This document shows, piece by piece, positions 8,159 through 16,950 of a DNA stretch of 64,000 nucleotides (position 1 is its first letter; each line of letters starts with the position of its first letter). The DNA comes from Bhargavaea ginsengi (GTDB taxonomy: Bacteria; Bacillota; Bacilli; Bacillales_A; Planococcaceae), in NCBI RefSeq assembly GCF_900109165.1, contig NZ_FNZF01000001.1:301376-365375 (forward strand). Reading direction: 5' to 3'. The translations under genes were made by a program, and so were the position numbers. The notes beneath the pieces are model-generated. The model saw only the letters and a program-made list of their open reading frames with translations. It was not told where the DNA came from and did not search any database.

Positions 8159-9367
8159 ATGAAAGCCGCAGGCGTCGTCGTCGAATATAACCCGCTGCAT
8201 AACGGGCATGTCCACCACCTGAAAGAAACCCGCCGCCTTACCGGAGCAGACGTTGTCATCGCGGTCATGAGCGGAAACTTCCTCCAAAGGGGGGAACCCG
8301 CCTTTATCGACAAATGGTCCCGCACGGAACTGGCCCTCCGCTCCGGTGCCGACATCGTGTTCGAACTCCCTTACCGTTTTGCGGTGGCACAGGCATCCGA
8401 ATTTGCCGAAGGTGCCATCGGCATATTGGCCGCAGCCCGCTGCAGTGCATTCTGCTTCGGGTCGGAAGACGGGCGGATCGGGCCTTTCATGAACACCCTC
8501 CGTCTCCTGGAAGACCAGAAAGCGGTCTACGAGGCTGAAGTGCGCCGGCTTGTCAAAACAGGCATCAGCTACCCTTCCGCGCTGAGCCGGGCCTATCTTT
8601 CCGTAGCGGATGCAGAAAAACATCAAGACCCGCTTGCCGACCTAACGAAACCGAACAATATCCTCGGCTTTCACTATATGAAAGCTGCCAGATCTTCTGG
8701 CACCGGCATGACCGCGTTCACGGTCGGCCGGACGGGAACCGGCTATCATGAGCTTGGGGCTGATCCCGACAGCGGCATCATGAGCGCCACCGCGATCCGG
8801 GGAGCCGTACGGGAGGCGGGAATCACCGATGAAGTCTTGCGTGCTGTCCCTGATCATACTGTCCGCGTCCTGAACGGTTTCCGGGAAGAATATGGCCAGT
8901 TCGGCGGATGGGACCGGTTCTGGCCGATTCTCCGCACAATCATCATCCGTGACGGGGCACTGCGGCTGGGGAACATCGCAGAAATGACCGAAGGACTGGA
9001 GCACAGGATTGTCAGGGCCGCACTGGCTGCCCCGACTTTCACAGGATTCATGGAAGCGGTCAAGACAAAACGCTACACATGGACCCGGATCCAGAGAATA
9101 CTCACACATGTTCTTTGCGGGATGGACAGCAACGAATTCAGCCTTTTCCGCGAACCAAGGTACCTCCGGCTTCTCGGAATAACGCAAGCCGGGCGCTCGT
9201 ATCTGAACCTTTATAAGGATGACTTCGGGCTCCCGCTGGTTTCAAGGGCCGCATCATCCGACGACCCGATGCTGGCGACGGATATCCGGGCATCGGATCT
9301 GTACGCGCTTGGTACGGGTGAAAAGCCAGGGAAAGATTTCCGGACACCGCCCATTATGACCGGCTGA
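8159..9367 (+). CDS. tmcAL: tRNA(Met) cytidine acetate ligase TmcAL (YlbM)
   Basis: Activates acetate with ATP and acetylates the wobble cytidine (C34) of elongator tRNA-Met. The 402-residue protein opens with the nucleotidyltransferase motif VEYNPLHNGHVHHL, followed by SGNFLQRGEPA and the ELPYRFAVAQASEFAEGA segment, all conserved in TmcAL. The ATG at 8159 is preceded by AGAGGAG at eight bases; an upstream GTG at 8150 is inside the ribosome site. The gene is divergent from yceD-rpmF and converges with ylbL, with only three bases between the stops. Confidence 0.93.
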   Translation: MKAAGVVVEYNPLHNGHVHHLKETRRLTGADVVIAVMSGNFLQRGEPAFIDKWSRTELALRSGADIVFELPYRFAVAQASEFAEGAIGILAAARCSAFCFGSEDGRIGPFMNTLRLLEDQKAVYEAEVRRLVKTGISYPSALSRAYLSVADAEKHQDPLADLTKPNNILGFHYMKAARSSGTGMTAFTVGRTGTGYHELGADPDSGIMSATAIRGAVREAGITDEVLRAVPDHTVRVLNGFREEYGQFGGWDRFWPILRTIIIRDGALRLGNIAEMTEGLEHRIVRAALAAPTFTGFMEAVKTKRYTWTRIQRILTHVLCGMDSNEFSLFREPRYLRLLGITQAGRSYLNLYKDDFGLPLVSRAASSDDPMLATDIRASDLYALGTGEKPGKDFRTPPIMTG

Positions 9368-9370
9368 TCG

Positions 9371-10423
9371 TCATTCCGCTTTTACGTCCAGCGTCTCCAG
9401 ATAGTCTAAGGCATCATCAATGGTCTTTACCGGCACGATTTTCATATCCGTGCCGATTTTTTCTGCCGTCTCGGCGGCTGTGTCGTAATTGGACCGGATA
9501 TCAGGCACCCGTTCCCGCATCTCTTCACTAATCTCGTCATCGGGCGCGAAAAAGATTTCAATCCCTTCCCGGTCGGCTGCCATCACCTTGAAGTCGACTC
9601 CGCCGATCCTGCCGACCGTTCCGTCTTCACTCATCTCGCCTGTCCCGGCCACCCGATACCCTTTTGTCAGGTCTTTTTCCATCAGCTGGTTCATGATCTC
9701 GAGTGTGAACATAAGTCCGGCTGATGGCCCCCCGATTTCCTCCGTATCGATTTCAACCGCAGGTTCGGTTTCGATGATGCGCTTGGCCGTGAAACTTACA
9801 CCCAGCCCTTTCCTTCCCCCGGTACCCGGAATTGTGCCGGGGGTTATTTCTTTTTCGGTTTCTGCTTCTTCCCTGATAACGGCCAGTTGCACCGCTTCGT
9901 CTTCAGGCACTGATGCTACAGCAGCCGCGAACGCATCCTCAGAGTCGACGGATGCTTCCCCGACAGAGGTGATCAGGTCTCCCGCTTCCAATATACCGTC
10001 GGCAGCGCTGCCTTCCACCACATCCAGAACAAGGACACCCTCGGTCTCCAGGCTGACTGTCTTGCCTGCCCGGCTATAGGCCACAAAGACCGCATTGATC
10101 TGCGAATCCTCCATCAGCTGCTTCTGGCGCAGGTTATACTCCTTCTCGCTTTCTCCATCCCTCCGTACCTGTCCGGCCTTCATGATTTTACGGCTGTCCA
10201 TGAACCCGGCAACGGCATAGGTCAGCGGGGTCGCCTTGGAGAGGGCGATGGTCATCAGGCTTAAGTTTCCATCATCGTCTTTGTCACCGCCCTGAACGTC
10301 AACAAGCGGGGCAAGCTCATATGCGCCTCCCGGCTTTTGGATGTACATGTCCAGCGGCAACAGCGCCGCTGCCGCGAAAACCAGCAGTACTGCCGTTAGC
10401 GCAATCCTCTTTACATTGTTCAA
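9371..10423 (-). CDS. ylbL: PDZ and Lon-protease-domain membrane serine protease (YlbL/SepM-like)
   Basis: A 350-residue protein with one N-terminal membrane anchor (residues about 7-25), a PDZ domain near 125-190 (VVEGSAADGILEAGDLI) and a C-terminal Lon-type protease domain. The catalytic serine lies in GGPSAGLMF and the lysine in GGVDFKVMAA. Family members cleave signalling or competence peptides at the outer membrane face (SepM) or have roles in DNA damage recovery (YlbL). I chose the TTG at 10423, which has GGAGGG eight bases upstream; no ATG in frame has a ribosome site. It lies between ylbJ and tmcAL as in B. subtilis. Confidence 0.9.
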   Translation of the reverse strand: MNNVKRIALTAVLLVFAAAALLPLDMYIQKPGGAYELAPLVDVQGGDKDDDGNLSLMTIALSKATPLTYAVAGFMDSRKIMKAGQVRRDGESEKEYNLRQKQLMEDSQINAVFVAYSRAGKTVSLETEGVLVLDVVEGSAADGILEAGDLITSVGEASVDSEDAFAAAVASVPEDEAVQLAVIREEAETEKEITPGTIPGTGGRKGLGVSFTAKRIIETEPAVEIDTEEIGGPSAGLMFTLEIMNQLMEKDLTKGYRVAGTGEMSEDGTVGRIGGVDFKVMAADREGIEIFFAPDDEISEEMRERVPDIRSNYDTAAETAEKIGTDMKIVPVKTIDDALDYLETLDVKAE

Positions 10424-10517
10424 AACCGATCCCTCCAAAATAGCCCCGTACCTGCCGGCATATACATAGTTTAGCACCGGCGATGGGCGCATTCAAAACG
10501 AGGGAGTCGATATTTCT

Positions 10518-11405
10518 ATGTATACTGTCATTATCTGGTGCCTCATCGCACTGTTTCTCCTTCAGCCCGGCCTTGCGCGGGAAGGGGCAATGTTCGGCAT
10601 CGAACTGTTTACCGAAGCGCTACTCCCCTATCTGCTTCCTTATCTGATCCTGACACAGTGGCTGCTGCGGCTGCCCGGGAAGGAACCGAAGGGAAGGACG
10701 GGGACCTACTGGAAAACTTACCTGCTGGGAGCTTTCGGCGGGTTTCCGGTCGGTGCGGTCTCCGTATCCCATCAGGTTAAAGACGGCCGGCTAACGAAGC
10801 GTGAAGGAGCGCTGCTGATCGCAATCTGCCACGCCCCCAGTTCGATGCTGCTGATCGGCTACGTCGGGAACGAACTGTTCGGCAGCGCATCTGTCGGCTG
10901 GCTGCTCATGGCGGTCATCCATGGGCTTAATCTCGTCTTCCTGCTGATCCTGACCTTACGCGCAGCACTTGTCAGGGAGCGGCATCCTGTTTCTTCGGAC
11001 AGCCCAAAAAGGAGGGCGGGCTCGCCCCTTACCGAGAGCCTGAAGGAGAGTTCCCAGACAATCGTGCTTGTAGCTACTACCGTTGTCTTCTTTTCGGCCG
11101 TCGGGACTGTGGCCGCCGATCTGCTGGCCAGGCTGAGCCCGCTCGACATGAACACCGCCGGGATGGCTGTGTTCCCGTTGTTTGAAATGACTGCCGGTCT
11201 CCAGACTGCCCATGATCTGTTTGCCGGCATGAATCTTCATGCCGCACTGACCGCTCTGATTCTATCGATGAACGGGCTGAGCATCCATCTCCAGGTCGCG
11301 GTCATTGCACGGGGTGCAGGAATTTCCATGAGATGGTATGCTGCTGCCCGCCTTGCGCATATGCTGATCGTCCCGCCCGTATTCATGCTGCTGTTGTTGC
11401 TTTGA
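10518..11405 (+). CDS. YlbJ-like membrane protein (nucleoside-recognition/GATE-fold), short form
   Basis: A 295-residue polytopic membrane protein with roughly eight hydrophobic helices. The motifs GAFGGFPVGAVSVSHQVKDGRLT, ICHAPSSMLLIGYVGNELFG and MNGLSIHLQVAVIARG match YlbJ/SpoVV. SpoVV of B. subtilis moves dipicolinic acid across the mother-cell membrane into the forespore space and is about 400 residues. This copy lacks roughly a quarter of that length, and a basic linker (RERHPVSSDSPKRRAGS) sits in the middle. The gene order beside coaD and ylbL supports orthology. Start ATG 10518 is preceded by AGGGAG. Whether it still transports dipicolinate is unknown. Confidence 0.78.
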   Translation: MYTVIIWCLIALFLLQPGLAREGAMFGIELFTEALLPYLLPYLILTQWLLRLPGKEPKGRTGTYWKTYLLGAFGGFPVGAVSVSHQVKDGRLTKREGALLIAICHAPSSMLLIGYVGNELFGSASVGWLLMAVIHGLNLVFLLILTLRAALVRERHPVSSDSPKRRAGSPLTESLKESSQTIVLVATTVVFFSAVGTVAADLLARLSPLDMNTAGMAVFPLFEMTAGLQTAHDLFAGMNLHAALTALILSMNGLSIHLQVAVIARGAGISMRWYAAARLAHMLIVPPVFMLLLLL

Positions 11406-11418
11406 ACAGGCCCCGGAC

Positions 11419-11459
11419 AAAAAAATGCCCGGGACAGCCTCTGTGGCTCTGCCGGGCAC
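11419..11459 (-). terminator. Terminator of rsmD-coaD
   Basis: Minus-strand hairpin with the arms TGCCCGG and CCGGGCA (11452-11458, 11426-11432), an inner AGCC/GGCT pair and seven Ts at 11419-11425. Confidence 0.85.
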
Positions 11460-11478
11460 TTTCATTTGTCGGAAACGG

Positions 11479-12544
<1,066 letters not shown>

Positions 12545-12617
12545 CTTTTCACCTTCCTGTTTTACGCTTTTCCCCGCTCTGCCGTATGATAGGATAAGCA
12601 GAGAAAGGAGGACCCGT

Positions 12618-13001
12618 ATGAATACACAACGATTTATCGAACTGGGCGAAGGGCTCGGTGACATCTTTGAACTTTGTGAGCTGATCCGCACTAATACCGG
12701 ACGCCTGCACCGCGCCTTCATCTTCACGACCGGCGACGGCGGCGTCCTTTCTCCGGCCGCCGCCTTTGACCCGGCTGGTGAAGGCAACTACATGCCCATC
12801 TACATCTGCCGCGAAGGCATCCGGGGAGGCGGCGGGGAAAGCGCCCGCATCACCCGTTTCCGTGAAGCCGCTGCCGCTGCCGGCGCAACTCCTGTCACCG
12901 TTGAAGTGCGCCGTTCGACTGACTTCTCCGACCGCGACCAATACTACCGGCATATCACCGGTATTCTTCGGCTCAACCACCTGATTCCGCCACTCGGCTG
13001 A
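12618..13001 (+). CDS. Conserved hypothetical protein (possibly DUF7147-type)
   Basis: A soluble 127-residue protein that begins MNTQRFIELGEGLGDIF and ends DQYYRHITGILRLNHLIPPLG. It has an aromatic and glycine-rich middle (YMPIYICREGIRGGGGESA). I do not recognise a catalytic motif. Bacillales genomes often carry a protein of this size between rsmD and ylbG, sometimes mislabelled methylthioribose kinase; I believe this is that family, but that rests on memory of context. The start is well supported: GAAAGGAGG lies seven bases before the ATG. A possible TATGAT -10 sits at about 12584. It converges with ylbG, one base apart. Confidence 0.75.
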   Translation: MNTQRFIELGEGLGDIFELCELIRTNTGRLHRAFIFTTGDGGVLSPAAAFDPAGEGNYMPIYICREGIRGGGGESARITRFREAAAAAGATPVTVEVRRSTDFSDRDQYYRHITGILRLNHLIPPLG

Positions 13002-13002
13002 T

Positions 13003-13281
13003 TCAGAGGCCGCCCTTGTAATCATACTCCTTTGCCTTATCGGGTTTGGCATTCTCGAATTCCGTTTTGATGAACGGCTTCATCGAGAGCTGTACCGACC
13101 TGACGTACTGGAGTTTTTCAAGTTTTTGGGCCGTTGCATCTGCATCGTCAAGATCACAGTACAATACGGCATACTTCATCCGCTTGGAAATATACTGGAC
13201 ATGCCCGTATTTCCTGAGCGCCTTCACCTGTTTCAGATGATGAAGGTGGACGACGATCCCGCGCCGCTCAATCATGATCAT
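13003..13281 (-). CDS. ylbG: YlbG family protein (DUF2129)
   Basis: A 92-residue cytosolic protein of unknown function. It carries the family's ferredoxin-like pattern: RRGIVVHLHHLKQVKALRKYG, HVQYISKRMKYAVLYCD, then VRSVQLSMKPFIKTEFEN. Two in-frame starts are plausible: ATG at 13281 (AGGAAAG six bases upstream) and ATG at 13275; the first is given. It lies between rsmD and ylbF as in B. subtilis, here separated from ylbF by an inserted glycerophosphodiesterase gene and a repeat region. Confidence 0.85.
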   Translation of the reverse strand: MIMIERRGIVVHLHHLKQVKALRKYGHVQYISKRMKYAVLYCDLDDADATAQKLEKLQYVRSVQLSMKPFIKTEFENAKPDKAKEYDYKGGL

Positions 13282-13341
13282 CCCTACTTTCCTAACATAC
13301 AGAATACCACACGCCTGAAAAACGGGGCAACCGGCCGGATG

Positions 13342-13370
13342 CTGACATTGAAATCGGTTTCTTTTATACT
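13342..13370 (+). promoter_or_regulatory. Probable sigma-A promoter of the glycerophosphodiesterase gene
   Basis: CTGACA (13342-13347) and TATACT (13365-13370) with a 17-base spacer, ending 33 bases before the start codon. Confidence 0.65.
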
Positions 13371-13403
13371 GGAGATAGTTTTTTGGAAACAGGGAGGGTC
13401 AGC

Positions 13404-14342
13404 ATGACAAAGAAAAGAAAAGTGGCCATGACGGTTGCGGCGGCAGGTGCCGCTGCATGGGCCGGTTCGAAATTCTTATCAAAGCCTGAAGGCCGGTCAC
13501 CCGTTCCTGCGCTGGACTATGACGTACCGATCATCCTCGCCCACCGCGGAGGCGCCGGCCTGGCACCCGAAAACACGATGGCCGCTTTTGAACATGCCGC
13601 TGAACTCGGGGTCCACGGATTTGAAATAGATGTCCGCCTTACAAAAGATGAGGAAGTGATCGTTTTCCACGATGAGACCCTCGGAAGGACATCCGACCTG
13701 GACGGCCATCCGGGCGACTATGTGCTGTCGGAACTTGAAGAAGCCGACCTCGGCTACCATCATGCAGGCGAAGACGGTACGTATCCTTTCAGGGGAAAGG
13801 CAGGCGGTGCCGTCCCGCTCCGGAAACTCCTGGAGGCCTTTCCGCATATGTTGGTCAACATCGACATGAAAGATGCGCCGGATACATATGAAGGCGGGCT
13901 TCTTCCGTCGAAACTCTGGCGTGTCATCGAAGAAGCGGATGCGCGGCACAGGGTGGTCGTCACCAGTTTCCATGACAGCCAGATCGACCGGTTCAATCTG
14001 TATGCCAGAAACCAGATTGCATTGGGTGCCGGAGAGCAGGAAGTGCGCCGTGCCTATCTGGCATTTGCGAGCGGTTTCGGCCACCTCTATCAGCCGAAGG
14101 CGGATGTTTTCCAGATTCCGGTCCGGTCGGGAATGTTCCCGCTCGACCTGCCGCCTTTTATCCGTTTTCTCGGGCGGCTCAATATCCCGGTCCATTACTG
14201 GACGATCAACGACCGTTCCACAATGGAACGGCTGATTGCAGCCGGCGCCAAAGGAATCATCACGGACCGTCCGGATCTTGCAGCGGGACTTGCAGGCGGA
14301 CCGGAAGAAGAACCCGGGGGCTCGACTGACGGCTTGGGGTAA
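13404..14342 (+). CDS. Glycerophosphodiester phosphodiesterase family protein, membrane-anchored or secreted
   Basis: Hydrolyses glycerophosphodiesters to glycerol-3-phosphate and an alcohol. The 312-residue protein has a short basic N-terminus followed by an alanine-rich hydrophobic segment (residues 7-22), probably a signal anchor. The GDPD TIM barrel follows: AHRGGAGLAPENTMAAF with the catalytic histidine, FEIDVRLTKDEEVIVFHDETLGRT with the metal-binding ED and second histidine, and the C-terminal YWTINDRSTMERLIAAGAKGIITDRP. The start at 13404 follows GGGAGGG. It may recycle phospholipid or teichoic acid fragments outside the cell. The gene is not part of the B. subtilis ylb order, so it is a local insertion. 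Confidence 0.88.
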   Translation: MTKKRKVAMTVAAAGAAAWAGSKFLSKPEGRSPVPALDYDVPIILAHRGGAGLAPENTMAAFEHAAELGVHGFEIDVRLTKDEEVIVFHDETLGRTSDLDGHPGDYVLSELEEADLGYHHAGEDGTYPFRGKAGGAVPLRKLLEAFPHMLVNIDMKDAPDTYEGGLLPSKLWRVIEEADARHRVVVTSFHDSQIDRFNLYARNQIALGAGEQEVRRAYLAFASGFGHLYQPKADVFQIPVRSGMFPLDLPPFIRFLGRLNIPVHYWTINDRSTMERLIAAGAKGIITDRPDLAAGLAGGPEEEPGGSTDGLG

Positions 14343-14365
14343 ATCCTGGATCATCATATTCCTGA

Positions 14366-14400
14366 AAAAAGGAGATGCCGAAAGCTCTCCTTTTTTATTG
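14366..14400 (+). terminator. Terminator of the glycerophosphodiesterase gene
   Basis: Hairpin of eleven-base arms (14366-14376 and 14387-14397) with A and T tracts on the two sides, 23 bases after the stop; it could act in both directions. Confidence 0.8.
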
Positions 14401-14447
14401 GACAGTAAATAATAATTAAGTAGAAAGTCAGTTTTAAGATAAAGTGC

Positions 14448-14561
14448 TGTTGATTTCCGTTACGGGCGGAGGCTTTCCGCGGGGAAGGCATCGAGCCTTC
14501 TGCGAAGTCTCTCCGCACTTCCTTTTTCCGCAGGAGTCTCCGCCCTTCACTCCAATCAACA
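14448..14561. repeat. 114-bp imperfect palindromic element, Bacillaceae-type interspersed repeat
   Basis: The ends are a perfect inverted repeat (TGTTGATT / AATCAACA) and the next blocks also pair (CGGGCGGAG at 14463 with CTCCGCCC at 14538). Internal phrases such as GGCTTTCCGCGGGG and CCGCAGGAGTC are those of a family of roughly 100-200 bp non-coding repeats that I know from many Bacillaceae and Planococcaceae intergenic regions. No convincing reading frame lies in it. It sits between two terminators. Confidence 0.6.
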
Positions 14562-14579
14562 ATTCAATAAACATTGAAT

Positions 14580-14751
14580 GGATTGAAGCGTAGGGCTCGA
14601 GACTCCTCGAAAATGCTTTTCCTTCGTGCGAGGCGAATTCGGGGAAGCTTCCCTGTCCTGCGGGAAAAGCGTTAGCCGAAGACCCCGCAGAGCACAGCTC
14701 GAGGAGGCTAAGGCAACGCCCGCGGTAAGAGAGGGCCCGCAGCGGAAATCC
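14580..14751. repeat. Second, diverged copy of the palindromic repeat in opposite orientation
   Basis: Bounded by GGATT and AATCC in inverted order. Contains the phrases CTGCGGGAAAAGCGTTAG, GAAGACCCCGCAG, GAGGAGGCTAAGG and CGCCCGCGG, which are the reverse-orientation core of the same Bacillaceae repeat family. A small hairpin (ATTCAAT / ATTGAAT, 14562-14579) separates it from the first copy. The 14.4-14.77 kb stretch holds no gene apart from these repeats. Confidence 0.55.
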
Positions 14752-14770
14752 GGAGGATTTTAGGGAAAAG

Positions 14771-14811
14771 AAAAACCGCAGACAAAGGAGCCATACACTC
14801 ACTTTGTCTGC
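14771..14811 (-). terminator. Terminator downstream of ylbF
   Basis: Minus-strand hairpin GCAGACAAA / TTTGTCTGC (14803-14811 and 14778-14786) with a GGTTTTTCTTTT tail, 40 bases after the ylbF stop. Confidence 0.75.
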
Positions 14812-14818
14812 AGTCCAA

Positions 14819-14845
14819 GGAGATGCCCGCAGGTATCTCCTTTTT
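14819..14845 (+). terminator. Forward-strand hairpin with T tract
   Basis: GGAGAT / ATCTCC arms (14819-14824, 14835-14840) followed by five Ts, pointing against ylbF; it would stop transcripts leaving the repeat region. Confidence 0.55.
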
Positions 14846-14851
14846 CTGTAT

Positions 14852-15298
14852 TCAAGCACTGCAGGAGCAGCCGCCGCCCGTTCCGCAGCTGCCGCCGCAA
14901 GCTGAGGCGGTCTCAAAGAACGGATTGCTCACAGGAACCTTGACCGATTCGGAAACGGTTTTCCCGATCAGCAGGCTCACTTCGTCCAGAAGGTCCTGCA
15001 GGTCATTCTCGGCCACTTTGAGCGCGGCCACCTTGTCATTCAGGTCGAGATCGCGCTTTTTCACACGGACTTCCTTCATGACGGTGCTGTAGTCGGGGTG
15101 ATAGCGGCCGAACCGCTGGACCTCTTCATACTGCTCCTTCAGTCTTGCAAAATCAGCGATCTCCTGCACAAGGCCGGGATCGGAATAAACTCTATGATGG
15201 GCAAGCCGGTAAGTCTCCGCCTCTTCGGAAGAGACGATCATCCGGCTGAGCAGTTCGGACTCTTCGATGACACGGAGCCATTCGTCGGTCATCATCAT
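14852..15298 (-). CDS. ylbF: YlbF (RicF) family regulator with Cys-rich C-terminus
   Basis: Homologue of B. subtilis YlbF, which with YmcA and YaaT forms the Fe-S-containing RicAFT complex that promotes RNase Y-dependent mRNA maturation, competence, sporulation and biofilm formation. The helical DUF964 body (EWLRVIEESELLSRMI to LQDLLDEVSLLIG) is followed by a tail with four cysteines in the pattern CGGSCGTGGGCSC, which fits cluster ligation. Several adjacent methionine or GTG codons (15307-15292) make the start uncertain; the ATG at 15298 has GGAG eight bases upstream. The MurE-type gene ends just upstream at 15304, so the start codons overlap its last bases. Confidence 0.85.
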   Translation of the reverse strand: MMMTDEWLRVIEESELLSRMIVSSEEAETYRLAHHRVYSDPGLVQEIADFARLKEQYEEVQRFGRYHPDYSTVMKEVRVKKRDLDLNDKVAALKVAENDLQDLLDEVSLLIGKTVSESVKVPVSNPFFETASACGGSCGTGGGCSCSA

Positions 15299-15303
15299 GG
15301 TCA

Positions 15304-16836
15304 TCACTCCATTCCACCCCCATCATACCAGAATCTGTCGCTCATTTGTACTCTGTCATCCTGATCCGTCCTGTCCCGAAACGCTTCCCTTTCCCCGAGA
15401 AAACGGAGCGCCGTCCTGAAGTCGGAAAATGGCCGGGTGGAAGAGCCGGATATCTGGATTGCCTCATGTCCCTTCCCTGCAATCAGAACAATATCACCCG
15501 GTTCGGCTTCGTTGATAGCGCCGCAGATCGCCTTTTCCCGGTCGGCCTCCTCCCTTATTGCGGCAGAAGAGTTCTTTGTGCCTTCCAAGATATCCGCAAT
15601 GATCTTATGCGGGTCCTCGCTTCTCGGGTTATCCGATGTCACCCATACAGAACCGGAGTACTCCCCGGCCACCCTGCCCATCTCGGGGCGCTTTTCCCTG
15701 TCCCGGTCTCCCCCGCATCCAAATACTGTGATCATTCTGCCCGCGCATACGGAGGATAATGCCCCGAGAACCGCTTCAAGCGCATCCGGCGTGTGGGCAT
15801 AGTCGACAAATACGCGGATGCCGTCTCCCGCAGCTTCCTGCATCCGTCCCTCGGGCAGTGTTAGGCAGGAGGCATGCCTGCACAAGTCATCCAAAACGAA
15901 TCCAGCGGAACATAGCGCAGCAAATGCGGCACCGGCGTTTTGACGGTTGTGCCTGCCTTCCACCGGTGCCGGGATCTCAACCCTACTCCCGCCTTTCCTG
16001 ACTGTCCAAAATCCTGATTTTTCCTCGAGAATGCATATATGCCCTTCACCGCCGGACTTCTCTCCGAACGTCATCAAAGGCTGCATGCCTTCCGAGGCAC
16101 CGCGGACCAGCGGATCATCCGAATTGATGATGACCTGGCCGGCCAGCCCGCACAGTCTGCCTTTTGCCCGGATATAAGATTCTTCTCCGCCATGTTCCGC
16201 GTGATGATCCCTTCCGATATTAAGGAAGATGCCATAATCGATGCTGCAATGGTCGAGACGCTTGCCTGATAGTCCCAGAGAGGAGGCTTCCATGGCTACA
16301 TGAGTAACCCCTTCATCCACACAATGCCTGAGCACTTTGTGAAGGGTTGCCGGCGGCAGGGTCGTCATCGGCGGAATCTTTAGCGGGGCTTTTTTTCCGT
16401 CGATCCAAACGCCGAGTGTGCCAATCACCGCGGCACGGACCCCGCACGCTTTCAGCATCTGACCGATAAAACGCGTGGTCGTTGTTTTCCCGTTGGTTCC
16501 GGTAACTGCAAAAATCGTCAGTTCTCTCGACGGATGACGATAGAATGCCGAGCAGGCATAGGCCAGAAAATCAGCGGCATCCGGCACCGAAATGGCTGTC
16601 ACGCCCTGAGGAAGTGCAGGCGTGCGGACCCTGTCAGTGACAATTGCAGCAGCCCCGTTCCGTAAAGCTTCAGGAATATGATCCAGCCCGTTTTCCTTGC
16701 GGCCAACTCTTGCCACAAACACCGATCCGGGGATGACCTCGGAAGAATGATCCGTCACGCCACTGATTATTGCCCGGAGGTCCCCGCCCTTTGCCGTGCA
16801 CGGCCAGTTTTTCAGCAGCTCGCATAATTCGATCAT
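15304..16836 (-). CDS. MurE-type UDP-MurNAc-tripeptide ligase, probable paralogue outside the division cluster
   Basis: Mur ligases join an amino acid to UDP-MurNAc-peptides with ATP. The 510-residue protein has all three domains. The P-loop is VTGTNGKTTTTRF near residue 115, DHHAEHGGEESYIRAKGRL contains the metal/substrate histidines and the lysine that is carbamylated in the family, and the C-terminal SDNPRSEDP and AGKGHEAIQ are intact. DNPR is the motif associated with meso-diaminopimelate specificity. The canonical murE should lie in the division cluster left of the window, so this is probably a second copy; that cannot be verified here. The ATG at 16836 follows AAGGGG. It is divergent from a shortened aspartokinase 114 bases away. 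Confidence 0.87.
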   Translation of the reverse strand: MIELCELLKNWPCTAKGGDLRAIISGVTDHSSEVIPGSVFVARVGRKENGLDHIPEALRNGAAAIVTDRVRTPALPQGVTAISVPDAADFLAYACSAFYRHPSRELTIFAVTGTNGKTTTTRFIGQMLKACGVRAAVIGTLGVWIDGKKAPLKIPPMTTLPPATLHKVLRHCVDEGVTHVAMEASSLGLSGKRLDHCSIDYGIFLNIGRDHHAEHGGEESYIRAKGRLCGLAGQVIINSDDPLVRGASEGMQPLMTFGEKSGGEGHICILEEKSGFWTVRKGGSRVEIPAPVEGRHNRQNAGAAFAALCSAGFVLDDLCRHASCLTLPEGRMQEAAGDGIRVFVDYAHTPDALEAVLGALSSVCAGRMITVFGCGGDRDREKRPEMGRVAGEYSGSVWVTSDNPRSEDPHKIIADILEGTKNSSAAIREEADREKAICGAINEAEPGDIVLIAGKGHEAIQISGSSTRPFSDFRTALRFLGEREAFRDRTDQDDRVQMSDRFWYDGGGME

Positions 16837-16950
16837 GCCTGACCCCTTCCCGAACATTTTTGTTCCGAGCGAATACATTATGTTGGAGTACCCTCCATCG
16901 TATGTAGGACGGTGGTTGAATGACACGAGGAAAGATGGTGGCGTAGTTCG

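Noticed and set aside
14434-14916. Reverse open frame of 160 codons in the 14.4-14.9 kb repeat region
   Set aside because: It runs through the palindromic repeats and two terminators and has no ribosome site; composition is that of translated repeats.
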